A stretch of DNA of 64,000 nt. It comes from Frankia nepalensis. Its GTDB lineage: Bacteria > Actinomycetota > Actinomycetes > Frankiales > Frankiaceae. The position numbers and the translations under genes were made by a program. Where the stretch lies: NCBI RefSeq assembly GCF_016786325.1, contig NZ_JADWYU010000093.1, forward strand, positions 56,896-120,895. The letters run 5' to 3'. The notes below the pieces were generated by a model that saw only the letters and a program-made list of their open reading frames with translations, had not been told where the DNA came from and did not search any database. The stretch's first letter is position 1. Each line of letters opens with the position of its first letter. Below, piece after piece: positions 29,148 through 38,346 of this stretch.

Positions 29148-30718
29148 GCGCCGCTCCCGTCGTCCTCGCCGCGACCCTCCCACCGCCGCAGACCCCGCCG
29201 GTCGAGTACTCCTCGATCAGCCCGATCCTCATCGTGCTCGGGCTCGCGTTCGTCGGCATCCTGGTCGAGGCGTTCGCGGCATCGTCCGCCCGCCGGGCGA
29301 TCCAGCCCGTGCTGGCCGTCCTCGGCTTCGTCGCGGCATTCGTCGCCGTCGTGCTGCTGCATTCCCGCCGGGCCACGCTGGTCTCGGGGGCGCTCGCGAT
29401 CGACGGCCCGACCCTGTTCATGCAGGGCACGATCCTGCTGTTCGCGGTGCTCGCGGTGATGCTGGTCGCCGAACGCCGGCTCGACTCCTCCGGCGGCGCG
29501 ATCGTCGCGGCCGCGGCCATCACCCCTGGTGAGCCCGGATCGACCGCGATGCAGACCTCGAAGGCGATGCAGACCGAGGTCTACCCGCTGATGGCCTTCT
29601 CGGTCGCCGGGATGCTGCTGTTCGTCGGGTCGAACGATCTGCTCGTGATGTTCATCGCGCTCGAGATCCTCTCGCTGCCGCTCTACCTGCTGTGCGGCCT
29701 GGCCCGGCGCCGGCGCCTGCTCTCGCAGGAGGCGGCGCTGAAGTACTTCCTGCTCGGCGCCTTCTCCTCGGCGTTCTTCCTGTACGGCGTGGCCATGATC
29801 TACGGCTTCGCCGGCACCGTCCGCCTCGGCGAGATCGCGGACGCGACGGGCACCGTCGGCGAGAACGACCTTTACCTCTACCTCGGCGTCGCCCTGCTCG
29901 CCGTCGGGTTCTTCTTCAAGATCGGCGCCGCGCCGTTCCACTCCTGGACCCCCGACGTCTACCAGGGTGCCCCGACCCCGATCACGGCGTTCATGGCGGC
30001 CGGCACCAAGGTCGCCGCGTTCGGCGCGTTGCTGCGGGTCTTCTACGTCGCCTTGGGCGGCCTGCGCTGGGACTGGCGGCCGGTCATCTGGGGCGTGGCG
30101 ATCCTCACGATGATCGTCGGCGCGGTGCTCGCGCTCACCCAGCGCGACATCAAGCGGATGCTCGCCTACTCCGCGATCGCGCACGCGGGCTTCCTGCTCG
30201 TCGGGCTCGCCGGCACCAACGCCGACGGCCTGTCGGGCTCGATGTTCTACCTGGTCACGTACGGCTTCACCACGATCGCGGCGTTCGCCGTCGTCTCGCT
30301 GGTGCGTACCGGCGACGGGGAGGCCAGCGACCTGTCCCAGTGGCAGGGCCTCGGCCGGACCTCGCCGATGCTGGCCGGCATCTTCGCGTTCCTGCTGCTC
30401 GCGCTCGCCGGGATCCCGCTCACCAGCGGCTTCACCGGCAAGTTCGCGGTGTTCCAGGCGGCGATCTCCGGGGACGCCACCCCGCTCGTGGTCGTCGCGC
30501 TGGTGTGCAGCGCCGTCGCCGCGTTCTTCTACGTCCGGGTGATCGTGCTGATGTTCTTCTCCGACCCGCCGGCCGACGGCCCGGTCGTGGTCACCCAGCC
30601 GAGCCTGACCTACGCGACCGCGGGAGTCGGCGCGATTGTGACATTGCTCCTGGGCGTCGTGCCACAGCCCTTGTTGGACCTCGCTAGTCACGCGGCGGCC
30701 TCAGGCTTCGTACGCTGA
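29144..30718 (+). CDS. nuoN: NADH-quinone oxidoreductase subunit N, antiporter-like
   Basis: The third antiporter-like subunit, 524 residues, last of the nuo operon. The signatures are FIALEILSLPLYLLCGL, FFFKIGAAPFHSWTPDVYQG with the pump Lys, and RMLAYSAIAHAGFLL. The GTG start overlaps the nuoM stop. Only 7 bp separate it from the polyprenyl synthase gene, so the quinone side-chain enzyme is probably co-transcribed with complex I. Confidence 0.94.
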   Translation: MSAAPVVLAATLPPPQTPPVEYSSISPILIVLGLAFVGILVEAFAASSARRAIQPVLAVLGFVAAFVAVVLLHSRRATLVSGALAIDGPTLFMQGTILLFAVLAVMLVAERRLDSSGGAIVAAAAITPGEPGSTAMQTSKAMQTEVYPLMAFSVAGMLLFVGSNDLLVMFIALEILSLPLYLLCGLARRRRLLSQEAALKYFLLGAFSSAFFLYGVAMIYGFAGTVRLGEIADATGTVGENDLYLYLGVALLAVGFFFKIGAAPFHSWTPDVYQGAPTPITAFMAAGTKVAAFGALLRVFYVALGGLRWDWRPVIWGVAILTMIVGAVLALTQRDIKRMLAYSAIAHAGFLLVGLAGTNADGLSGSMFYLVTYGFTTIAAFAVVSLVRTGDGEASDLSQWQGLGRTSPMLAGIFAFLLLALAGIPLTSGFTGKFAVFQAAISGDATPLVVVALVCSAVAAFFYVRVIVLMFFSDPPADGPVVVTQPSLTYATAGVGAIVTLLLGVVPQPLLDLASHAAASGFVR

Positions 30719-30725
30719 TGGCGGT

Positions 30726-31727
30726 ATGAGCAGAACCGGGCTGGACACCATGGGGATCAGGGCCGACCCTGATCTCGAATCCGCTGTGCGCGCGGGCCTC
30801 GACGACGTCGAGAAGCTGCTGCGCGACGCGGTCCGCAGCGAGTTCGCGTTCGTGACGGAGGCGTCGCGACATCTCACCGACGCGGGCGGGAAACGCTTCC
30901 GCCCCATGGTGGTGCTGCTCGCGGCGCAGTTCGCCGACCCGGCGGCGCCGGAGGTGATCAAAGCGGCGACCGCCATCGAGCTGACCCACCTGTCGACGCT
31001 GTACCACGACGACGTGATGGACGAGGCCCCGCTGCGACGCGGGGCCGCGTCCGCCAACGCCCGGTGGACGAACACGGTGGCGATCCTCGTCGGCGACTAC
31101 CTGTTCGCGCGGGCCTCGGAGATCACCGCCGACCTCGGCCCCGAGGCGACCAGGATCCTCGCGCAGACGATCGCGACGCTGTGCGAGGGCCAGATCCGCG
31201 AGACCGTGGGCCCGATGCCGGACGACGACCCGATCGAGCACTACCTGCGGGTGATCAGCGGCAAGACCGCGTCACTGATCGCCGCCTCCGGCCGGCTCGG
31301 CGCGATGATGGCCGGCGCGGACCCGGTGACGGCGGACATCCTCGCCACCTTCGGCGAACGTTTCGGGGTCGCCTTCCAGCTTTCGGACGACATCATCGAC
31401 GTCGCCTCGGACAGTGTCGCCTCCGGCAAGACCCCCGGCACCGACCTGCGGGCGGGGGTGAGCACGCTGCCCGTGCTCTACACGTTGCGGGCCCGCGACG
31501 CGGCCGCGGAGCGGCTGCGCGAGCTGATGGCGGCCGGCTTCTCGACGGACGCGGCCGTCGACGAGGCGCTGGAGCTGCTGCGCGGCCATCCGGGAATGGG
31601 TGAGGCCCGCGCCGAGTTGCGCGCCTGGGTGTCCGGCGCCCGCGAGTGCCTCGCCCCGCTCCCGGACGGCCCCGCGAAGACCGCGCTGGAAAGCCTCGCC
31701 GACTTCATCGTCGTCCGCACCGGCTGA
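30726..31727 (+). CDS. trans-polyprenyl diphosphate synthase, probably for the menaquinone side chain
   Basis: Builds all-trans polyprenyl diphosphate from IPP and allylic diphosphate. Both Asp-rich metal sites are present: LYHDDVMDEAPLRRG (DDxxD) and FQLSDDIIDVASD. GGKRFRPM binds the diphosphate. It has 333 residues, normal for long-chain synthases. Next to nuo and the menaquinone genes, the likely product is the menaquinone tail precursor; chain length cannot be read reliably. A second, decayed copy of the last 54 bases is found near 41350. TACGCT at 30711 could be a separate -10. Confidence 0.88.
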   Translation: MSRTGLDTMGIRADPDLESAVRAGLDDVEKLLRDAVRSEFAFVTEASRHLTDAGGKRFRPMVVLLAAQFADPAAPEVIKAATAIELTHLSTLYHDDVMDEAPLRRGAASANARWTNTVAILVGDYLFARASEITADLGPEATRILAQTIATLCEGQIRETVGPMPDDDPIEHYLRVISGKTASLIAASGRLGAMMAGADPVTADILATFGERFGVAFQLSDDIIDVASDSVASGKTPGTDLRAGVSTLPVLYTLRARDAAAERLRELMAAGFSTDAAVDEALELLRGHPGMGEARAELRAWVSGARECLAPLPDGPAKTALESLADFIVVRTG

Positions 31728-31794
31728 CCCGGTTCTGGTGGGCCTGGCCGGGCCAGGAGCGGACCTTACGGAACACCGGCCCGCGCCTCGCCGG

Positions 31795-32781
31795 TCAGGG
31801 TGGTTCGCTGGACGGCTCCCACTGAAGGCCGTAGCTCAGGCCCTGGCGGAGGTTGAAGAACTCCACGCGGACCTCACCGATCGAGTCGATGGCCACCCGC
31901 TCCGGTCCGGGGGTGAACTCGTCGACGACGCGTGGGTGAACGCCGCTGAGCCGCCAGATCTTGGCGGGTAGTCGGTCGGTGCCAAACCTGACGCGGGTCT
32001 GGACGTGGTCGTAGCGGCGCAGCGGCACCACGGCGTAGTACGGCGGCAGCTGCGCGCGGGGGTACGCGACGTACTCGATGCTGAACTCGTGCTGCTCCCC
32101 GAGGTTCAGCGGCCGGGGCAGGCGGACGACGAACCGGGCGTGCCCGCGCGACGGCCGCCGGGTCTCGACGATCTCACCGCCGTAGAGCATGGTCGCCATC
32201 AGGCCGCTCGGCGACGGCGCCGGCGGGCCGGGCCGACGGGGGATGCTCAGCGAGCTGACCACCTCGTCAAGGTCGTCGGCCGTCGCCACCACCAGCCGCT
32301 CCTCGATCAGCCGAGGCGGGTCGACGTCGAACCGCAACGTCGCGCGCATCGACGCGACGAACCACCCGTCCGCGGCGAACGGGGTCGGTGTGGCCGCCGG
32401 GGCGGCGTCCCGCGGGTCGACGACGGACTCGGCGAGGATGCGCAGTCCCTCGTCGATCCGGCGGCGCGCGGTGCGGGGGTCCCGGTCGAACTGGCTGGCC
32501 AGCCACTCCAGCCGCTCGTGCAGAAACTTGTGGTCGGCGGTCTCATGCAAGGCGAGCGCGACCTGCACGGCAAGCCGCAGATCGCTGGGCAGCCGGCGAC
32601 ATTGCTCGGTGAGCGCGAGCACCAGCTTTCGTCGGATCGCGGCGGGGGGATCCGAGGCGTCGATACCGCAGAAAATGCGAAGTCGTGGCCCGACGCGCCG
32701 ATGTACATCGTCGGCCAGCAGCCCGCGCCCCCGCCGCAGTTCCCGTAACTCGGCGACGGCCTCCGACACGTCGCTGTCCAT
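31795..32781 (-). CDS. conserved actinobacterial protein of unknown function, divergent from a kinase gene
   Basis: A 328-residue soluble protein without signal peptide or membrane span. The N-terminal third is charged and helical (ELRRGRGLLADDVHRRVGPR, followed by a Cys and Asp-rich loop). The last two thirds look like mixed beta strands with LRRYDHVQTRVRFGT and PGPERVAIDSIGEVRVEFF. The helical N-terminus has the look of regulators seen next to actinobacterial signalling genes, but I cannot name the family. It is transcribed away from the kinase cassette with a shared 332-bp promoter region, so it may be the cytoplasmic regulator or sensor of that cassette. Confidence 0.7.
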   Translation of the reverse strand: MDSDVSEAVAELRELRRGRGLLADDVHRRVGPRLRIFCGIDASDPPAAIRRKLVLALTEQCRRLPSDLRLAVQVALALHETADHKFLHERLEWLASQFDRDPRTARRRIDEGLRILAESVVDPRDAAPAATPTPFAADGWFVASMRATLRFDVDPPRLIEERLVVATADDLDEVVSSLSIPRRPGPPAPSPSGLMATMLYGGEIVETRRPSRGHARFVVRLPRPLNLGEQHEFSIEYVAYPRAQLPPYYAVVPLRRYDHVQTRVRFGTDRLPAKIWRLSGVHPRVVDEFTPGPERVAIDSIGEVRVEFFNLRQGLSYGLQWEPSSEPP

Positions 32782-33113
32782 CGCGGGCCGCCACCGTCCT
32801 TCGTTCCTGTCTCCCGGCCGGTCTGATCAGGGGGAGATCGTGCCAGAACGAGGGCGCGGGGGCCAGGGACAGCCTGTCCGTCGGGTGACAGAAACGGGAC
32901 AACTCTCCCCAGGGTATTCCGCGTGGTCCGTGCCCAAACCAGGATGGCTGGGACGGACAGGTGGGGGACGGCGGCGGTGGCGGCGAGGAGCACGGGCGAT
33001 GCCCAAGGCCCGGTGGGAATGGGGTTGTCGAACCCGCCCCGCGGTACCACCCGATCCGTCCGATTCGGGCGTAGGATTCGGCGCCAGCGACGGGTTGGCA
33101 CGGGGGAAAGCCG
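32782..33113. promoter_or_regulatory. shared divergent promoter region of the signalling cassette
   Basis: A 332-bp gap between two divergent genes. On the plus strand TAGGAT (33072-33077) is a likely -10, leaving a 30-base leader with a GGGGGA ribosome site before the kinase ATG. A short inverted repeat GGGTT-GTCG-AACCC (33022-33035) lies about 50 bp upstream of the expected start. Nothing definite is visible for the minus-strand gene. Confidence 0.4.
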
Positions 33114-34994
33114 ATGAGCGACGGTCTTTGGGTAGGTCCCGCGAATGAGTCGGACCGCTACCAGCTGGTGGAATCACTGGGCGGCGGCGGAGAAGGCGAA
33201 GTGTGGCGGGCGGTCCGTCCCCTGTCTGAGGCGGGCCGGAGCCGCAGCACGGTGGCGGTCAAGGATTTCGGCCCGGTGCGCGCGTCAGTGGCCCTTTCGG
33301 GCGCGGACGGCCCCGGGACCGCCGACCAGGGTCTCGAGGTTTCCTGGTCGCGGCATGTTTCCTTGTTACAGGCGCTGCAGCATACGCATATCGTCCGGGT
33401 ATTAGATGGTTTTGTCGCCCCGGCGCCCCACTGGTACGGCGAGACGCCCCCGACCGGCACCCCGCGCCGGTACCTGGTCATGAGCCACATCGATGCGCGG
33501 TCGCTGTCGCAGTGGTGCAACGACAACCCGGCAGCGGGCCTCAAGGAGCGGTTCCGGCTTGCCCGGCAGGTCGCCTCAGCCCTCGACTATCTGCACAGCG
33601 GCAGCGACACGAACGGCGTGCCGGTGGCTCACGGGGACATCAAGCCGGCCAACGTCCTGGTCAAGGACGATGGCACCGTCGTGCTCGTCGACTTCGGCCT
33701 CGCCAACCTCGCCGATGGCACCGGCCGACTCGGCATGGGGACCTACGGCTACATGGCCCCTGAACTGCTGGCGGCCGGACCGGACGCCCGGCCGAGTCCC
33801 GACAGCGACAGGTTCGCGTTCGCCGCGATGATCGTCTACCTGCTGACAGGCCAGGCACCGGCGCAGATCGCGGACGGCGCCGGCAGGCCGGTCGACGTAG
33901 ACCGGGAGGCTACCCGTCAGGCGCTCGCCCGCAGCCCGCTGCTGGTGCACCTGCCCTTCCTCGCCGACCTGGTGCTCGCGGGCCTGGCCGCGGACCCCGG
34001 CCAGCGCCCGCGGTCGCTCAGCCGATGGCTTTCCGACGTCGGCTCGACGACGGAGACGTCCGGCACGGTCGGGCCCCCGGGACCGTCCCACATCCCCGCG
34101 CCCGCTCCCGCCGCCCGGCCCACCATGCCAGCCACGGGTCCGATGCCCGATCCCGCGGCGCCGGACGGCCGGCCGGCGCGCCGCGGTCTCGTCGTCGTGG
34201 CCGTTGTCGCCGTGCTCGTGGTCCTCGGCGGGGCCGGCGCCTGGGCACTGTTCGGTCCTGAACCCGGCGGCGGAGGCGACGCCACGCTCAACCCGTCCCT
34301 CCCCACCGCCGGGGTAACCGGTACGGCCGGGTCGCCAGGGCGGACCCCCACCAGCCCCGCGACGCCGAGCCCGACCACGCTGGACCGGATGCCCCAGCTC
34401 ATCGACGTCGATGTGGACGTGGCGCAGCAGAACCTCGTGGCCGCCGGCTTCGAGGTCACCGTCGAGACGGACCTGGTGGTAGACGCCGCGGGCGACAACC
34501 GCGTCGTCGCCCAGGCCCCTCCGGTCGGTGCCCGGCTCACCCCCGGTCAGGAGATCATCCTTACCGTCGAGAGACGGCCCGTCCAGGTCTTCCTCGCCGA
34601 TCTGGATGCGGCTGCCGGGGCGTCCGTGCCACGGCAGGCGGAGCTCAACGGCCAGTCCCACCCGAAGTCGCTGATCTTCGACTACAACTGCAACGACGAC
34701 CCGTGGTTCGTCGAGTTCAACCTGAGCCGCGACTATCAGAGGCTCACCCTGACGGCCGGGATCGACGACAAGAGCGAGACCGCCCAGCTGTACACCGAGT
34801 TCAAGGTGTTCCTGGACGGCCGGCCGCTCGACGTGCGTTCCCTGCGGCTGGGGGAGACCGCGCGCCTGGACCTCGACGTCACCGGCGGGCTGCGCCTTCG
34901 GCTGGAGGTGCTGCGCCAGGCAACCGACGGCTGCGCGCAGAGCAGGGCGGTGTGGGGTGATCCCGTTCTCACCGGCGCCCCAGCCGGGTCGTGA
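33114..34994 (+). CDS. receptor-type serine/threonine kinase with one PASTA repeat and a C-terminal carbohydrate-binding-like domain
   Basis: A 626-residue transmembrane kinase. The inside part has a glycine loop (LGGGGEGEVW, 22-31), Lys50 (VAVKDF), HGDIKPAN with Asp175 and DFG at 193-195. The Arg of HRD is Gly, so activation may not need loop phosphorylation. One span covers about 358-380. Outside, a Pro/Thr-rich stalk leads to a PASTA-like repeat (425-487), then a domain (490-626) with YQRLTLTAGIDDKSETAQ and VFLDGRPLD, resembling the NPCBM-type beta sandwich. PASTA binds peptidoglycan fragments in known kinases; the extra domain suggests sugar recognition. An FHA-like gene follows 1 base after the stop, an expected partner for phosphothreonine. 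Confidence 0.87.
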   Translation: MSDGLWVGPANESDRYQLVESLGGGGEGEVWRAVRPLSEAGRSRSTVAVKDFGPVRASVALSGADGPGTADQGLEVSWSRHVSLLQALQHTHIVRVLDGFVAPAPHWYGETPPTGTPRRYLVMSHIDARSLSQWCNDNPAAGLKERFRLARQVASALDYLHSGSDTNGVPVAHGDIKPANVLVKDDGTVVLVDFGLANLADGTGRLGMGTYGYMAPELLAAGPDARPSPDSDRFAFAAMIVYLLTGQAPAQIADGAGRPVDVDREATRQALARSPLLVHLPFLADLVLAGLAADPGQRPRSLSRWLSDVGSTTETSGTVGPPGPSHIPAPAPAARPTMPATGPMPDPAAPDGRPARRGLVVVAVVAVLVVLGGAGAWALFGPEPGGGGDATLNPSLPTAGVTGTAGSPGRTPTSPATPSPTTLDRMPQLIDVDVDVAQQNLVAAGFEVTVETDLVVDAAGDNRVVAQAPPVGARLTPGQEIILTVERRPVQVFLADLDAAAGASVPRQAELNGQSHPKSLIFDYNCNDDPWFVEFNLSRDYQRLTLTAGIDDKSETAQLYTEFKVFLDGRPLDVRSLRLGETARLDLDVTGGLRLRLEVLRQATDGCAQSRAVWGDPVLTGAPAGS

Positions 34995-34995
34995 G

Positions 34996-35949
34996 ATGTC
35001 CGCGTCGCCGACCGTACTGCCGCTGCTGGTCCTGTACCGGCGCGCCACCGGGCTGGACACGGAGTCCGACCCCCGGGCCAACATCGTCCGGATCGACGAC
35101 CGCTGGCTGGTACCACCGGAGCGGTCCCTCGGCTTCGGGCGCGCCGTGGCCGGCGTCGACATCCCGGTCCGGCTGACGTTTGAGGACGGTGAGTCCGACC
35201 CGTCCCTCCCACGGCTCGCCGGGCGGGTCACCGTTCTGGGCGGCCGGTGGGCACTGACGAACTGCGCCACCAGGAACACGAAGCTTTTCCTGACCGCGCC
35301 GGGGCTGTACCGCGAGATCACCAGGGAGAGTCCGCCCGAGGTACTCGTCCGGGACTGGCAGCTGGTGACGCTGCGCTCCCGCGGCGGGAACGTCGAGCAC
35401 CGCTTCCACCTGGTCATCCGGTGGCGCCGACCCGCGGCTGGCGGCGATGGAGCGCCCTCGGTGCACTGGGGCACGGGCGACTGGGAGGCCGGCGCGCCGT
35501 CGACCAGCACGGCCGACCCGCCGGCCTGGACCGACGGGGACCGGCGGACGCTGGCCGCCTACTGCTACCCCGAGCTGAACGGGCTCCTGCCCCGGCCGCG
35601 CGAGCGGCGGGCCCAGACCCTGCTGATCCTGGGGCGGCCGGCGAACCAGCCCAACCTGAAGTGGCTGGACAAGCAGCTCAAACGGCTGAAGAAGGACGCG
35701 GGCGAGCGGCTGGGCGCTGACCTCGCGGGCGAGGCGGGAACTCCACCGTTCATCGAGTACGTGGTCGCCCACCACCCGCTCCTCGCCGACTCCCTACGGG
35801 AATTGGACGCGCCAGTCACCGCCCGGCTGCCGCCGCCAGCGCGCGGCGCCGCACCGAGGCGCGCCGGGGACAGCGGTGAGACTCAGGAAACGGTGAAATT
35901 ACCCCGGCCCGGCCCGCTGCTCCAGCCTCGGCTGAAACCGGGGGGCTGA
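34996..35949 (+). CDS. FHA-like protein, probable phosphothreonine-binding partner of the upstream kinase
   Basis: A 317-residue soluble protein. Residues about 35-105 read like a divergent forkhead-associated domain: SLGFGRAVAGVDIP, then LPRLAGRVTVLGGRWALTNC and RNTKLFL in place of the usual G-R, S-R-x-H and N-G motifs. The His is absent, so phosphopeptide binding is not assured. The C-terminal part (about 190-280) is charged and helical (KWLDKQLKRLKKDAGERLG), perhaps a winged helix. The start is ATG 34996, just after the kinase stop; an ATG at 34957 inside the kinase gene is also in frame. The close spacing points to co-translation and joint function with the kinase. Confidence 0.68.
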   Translation: MSASPTVLPLLVLYRRATGLDTESDPRANIVRIDDRWLVPPERSLGFGRAVAGVDIPVRLTFEDGESDPSLPRLAGRVTVLGGRWALTNCATRNTKLFLTAPGLYREITRESPPEVLVRDWQLVTLRSRGGNVEHRFHLVIRWRRPAAGGDGAPSVHWGTGDWEAGAPSTSTADPPAWTDGDRRTLAAYCYPELNGLLPRPRERRAQTLLILGRPANQPNLKWLDKQLKRLKKDAGERLGADLAGEAGTPPFIEYVVAHHPLLADSLRELDAPVTARLPPPARGAAPRRAGDSGETQETVKLPRPGPLLQPRLKPGG

Positions 35950-36122
35950 CCCCCCAGCGTGCCCCGTGCGCTTCCCCGACCCGCTGGGACGGTGCTTTCG
36001 TGAAATGCATGGAAACCGAGTAGACGTGTACGGGAGGAAAGTCCCGGATTCCGGAGCAGGCGCCCCGGCTCCGCGCCACCGCGCCGAAAACTGTCGCCCG
36101 TACCGAAAGCCGAGGACCAGGT

Positions 36123-36159
36123 CGGAATGGCTGCCGTACAGGGGGCGGCAGCCATTCCG
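36123..36159 (+). terminator. strong hairpin after the FHA-like gene
   Basis: Perfect 14-bp arms CGGAATGGCTGCCG (36123-36136) and CGGCAGCCATTCCG (36146-36159) with a 9-base loop. It lies in a 284-bp gap and would separate the kinase/FHA pair from the lipoprotein gene. There is no U tract. The bordering DNA shows no other structure. Confidence 0.55.
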
Positions 36160-36233
36160 GCCGCCGACGAACCGAACAGACGTGACTAGCGCGCAATCAT
36201 TGACCTCACCGTCATCGGAAACCGGAGCTGGAA

Positions 36234-36689
36234 ATGAGGGTTGCAGTGAGATACCTGCGAATTTCGCGGGCAGTCGCCGTCGCCGGCCTGGCGGGGATGT
36301 TGGCGACGACCGCTGCGGGCTGCGGTGGCTCCGACGAGTCGTTGGTGTTCCAGCCGCCGGTGGGAGTGTCGTCGCCCCAGGCATCGAGCGCGCCGGCCGG
36401 CCGAGACGCGTCGGCCAGCGACTTCGCCGGGAGCTGGGCCGGCAGGGGGTGCGCCGAGGACGTTTCAATAACCTTCGAGGAGGGCGGACTTCTCCCCGGC
36501 GAGGAGGAGTGGGACGGGACTATCTACTGGGACGGCAGCCCTGGGTTCTATGCCGTCCTCGACGGGCGGCGGATCAGGTTCCAGGTGATCCGGAACGAGC
36601 GGGTCTTCGGCTACCGGTTCGTGGCGAGTGACGCATTCACGCTCGACCCCCTGGACGGCGACGTGCCCTGTGAGTTCGTCCGCCGCTGA
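36234..36689 (+). CDS. secreted lipoprotein of unknown function
   Basis: A 151-residue protein that begins with Arg residues, a hydrophobic stretch (AVAVAGLAGMLATTAAGC) and a lipobox ending AAGC, so it should be a lipid-anchored surface protein. The mature part has a Ser/Ala-rich linker followed by a compact domain with GSWAGRGCAED and a Cys near the end (VPCEFVRR); the two Cys may pair. A ribosome site (GGAG) is about 8 bases before the ATG. It lies in the middle of the signalling cassette and could be its ligand-binding or substrate component. No family is recognised. Confidence 0.75.
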   Translation: MRVAVRYLRISRAVAVAGLAGMLATTAAGCGGSDESLVFQPPVGVSSPQASSAPAGRDASASDFAGSWAGRGCAEDVSITFEEGGLLPGEEEWDGTIYWDGSPGFYAVLDGRRIRFQVIRNERVFGYRFVASDAFTLDPLDGDVPCEFVRR

Positions 36690-36859
36690 GGCGTGGACCC
36701 GGAGCGGTTCGCCGTCGTGGCCGTGGACGTATCGCATCCTTGCTGGTCGCGCCGCGTCGGCGGATGTGTTGACGATGGAATTCTCCCGACGGGGAAGGTC
36801 CTGTACCCCGGCGCTGTGAGTTGATTACTTGAATCCGAATGGTCGGCACGGGGGAGCTC

Positions 36860-38281
36860 ATGGCGCGTTTCTGTACGTCCTGCGGCGCACCGGCAGCGGA
36901 GCGGCACCGTTTCTGCGGCGAATGCGGCGCCGCCCTGGCGCCGGCCAACACGAGTCCGGTCAGCGCCGGCGGCACAGCAACGGTCGCCGTTCCGGCCGGG
37001 CTGGGTATCGCCGGGCCGACCGACCAGCCACCAATGCCCGGCACCCCGGCGCCTCCGGCCGCCGGCGATGCCGTGGCACTGCCGGCAGGGCCGCGGATAC
37101 AGGGCGATGCCCCTGCTGGGGCTCCCCTGCCGGGAGCAGCCGTCACGCGGGTGTCGTCGGTCGCCGCGGCGAGTCCACTGACGGAGGCCACGCCAGCCGG
37201 CGCCGCTGTGTCGGCGGTGGCGGGCCGCTCGCCGGCGGCCCGCGTGCTCGCCGACAGGCGCCGTGCCAGGCGCCGGCTGGCCTGGCTGCTCCCGGCCGCG
37301 GTCGTCATCGTCGCGTTGGCAGTGACGATTCCTCTCCTCCTCGTCAACCGGGTTCTCGTTGGGAACCGGGGCGCGGCCGACATGCGCTATGTGGTCCTCA
37401 CACCTCAGCGAGAGCTGACGGCTCAGGGGCTCGGGGGGACGATCGATCTGCTCGAGGACCGGGCTGCTGGGCTGGGCATCGACGATGTCGAGGTCCGGGC
37501 CGCGGCGGACGGTAAGAGCCTTCTGCTCGGCCTGCCTGCCGCCGACGTCGGACTCATCGCCACGCTGACAGCGCCCGGTCGGCTTGAGTTCCGGGAGGTG
37601 TACACATCGGGCCTGGCGGAGCCGGGGCCGCAGCCGACAGCGGCGCCCGCGGTGCCATCGCCGGCAGCGGTGCCGATACCGACGCCCATCGCCACCCTGG
37701 CGCCGACCGCCACACCTACGCGGGCCGCGATGGCTTGGCCGACGCCCACGCCGACTGCCAGCACCAGCCTGTCGGCCGACGCGACGCCGCCCGCCGACGT
37801 GATGTACGCGTTCGGCGCCCTGAGCTGCGACGCCGCGCCGAACGTCGGCCCGGCCGAGGCCCAGGACTGGACGGTCGCCTGCGACAAGGACGGCGCGGTC
37901 ACGTATCTGCTCAAGCCGGCGGCGGTGGTCGGGGCCGACGTGAAGTCCGCGTCGGCCGGCCAGCCGCAGACCAGCGCGGGTGGCGCCAACATCAACACCG
38001 GTCAGTGGGTTGTCAACGTCGAGTTCACCGGGTCCGGCCAGAAGAAGTTCACCCAGCTGACCGAGGACACCATCGGTAAGCAGACGGCGATCGTCTTGGA
38101 CGGCGTCGTCCAGTCGGCGCCGACGACGAACGACCGCATCCCCGGCAGTGCCCAGATCAGCGGGAGCTTCACCGAGTCCGAGGCCCGCGATCTGGCCGCT
38201 GTCCTGAACGCGGGAGCCCTGGCCGTCGACCTGGTGGCCGGCCCGCCGGCCACCACCGCGCCCTCCGGGTTCGGAACCTGA
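36860..38281 (+). CDS. zinc-ribbon membrane protein with an external SecD-head-like domain
   Basis: A 473-residue protein with an unusual layout. Residues 1-25 form a zinc ribbon (FCTSCG and FCGECG). A long Ala/Pro/Gly linker leads to one span (about 140-163) after an Arg cluster. The outside part begins MRYVVLTPQ and contains GTIDLLEDRAAGLGIDDVEV and, after a Pro/Thr-rich insert, the stretch VEFTGSGQKKFTQLTEDTIG, AIVLDGVVQSAPT and SFTESEARDLAAVLNAGAL. These match the first periplasmic domain of SecD, without the SecD membrane channel. The start at ATG 36860 gives a standard zinc-ribbon N-terminus; ATG 36839 is possible. A chaperone-like or envelope-sensing role is an inference from the SecD similarity. 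Confidence 0.8.
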   Translation: MARFCTSCGAPAAERHRFCGECGAALAPANTSPVSAGGTATVAVPAGLGIAGPTDQPPMPGTPAPPAAGDAVALPAGPRIQGDAPAGAPLPGAAVTRVSSVAAASPLTEATPAGAAVSAVAGRSPAARVLADRRRARRRLAWLLPAAVVIVALAVTIPLLLVNRVLVGNRGAADMRYVVLTPQRELTAQGLGGTIDLLEDRAAGLGIDDVEVRAAADGKSLLLGLPAADVGLIATLTAPGRLEFREVYTSGLAEPGPQPTAAPAVPSPAAVPIPTPIATLAPTATPTRAAMAWPTPTPTASTSLSADATPPADVMYAFGALSCDAAPNVGPAEAQDWTVACDKDGAVTYLLKPAAVVGADVKSASAGQPQTSAGGANINTGQWVVNVEFTGSGQKKFTQLTEDTIGKQTAIVLDGVVQSAPTTNDRIPGSAQISGSFTESEARDLAAVLNAGALAVDLVAGPPATTAPSGFGT

Positions 38282-38346
38282 AGACAGAAATTACCAGGAA
38301 TCGGAGGGCGCGGTGACAGTCGTTGTTACTCAGGTCTGGATCCTTG

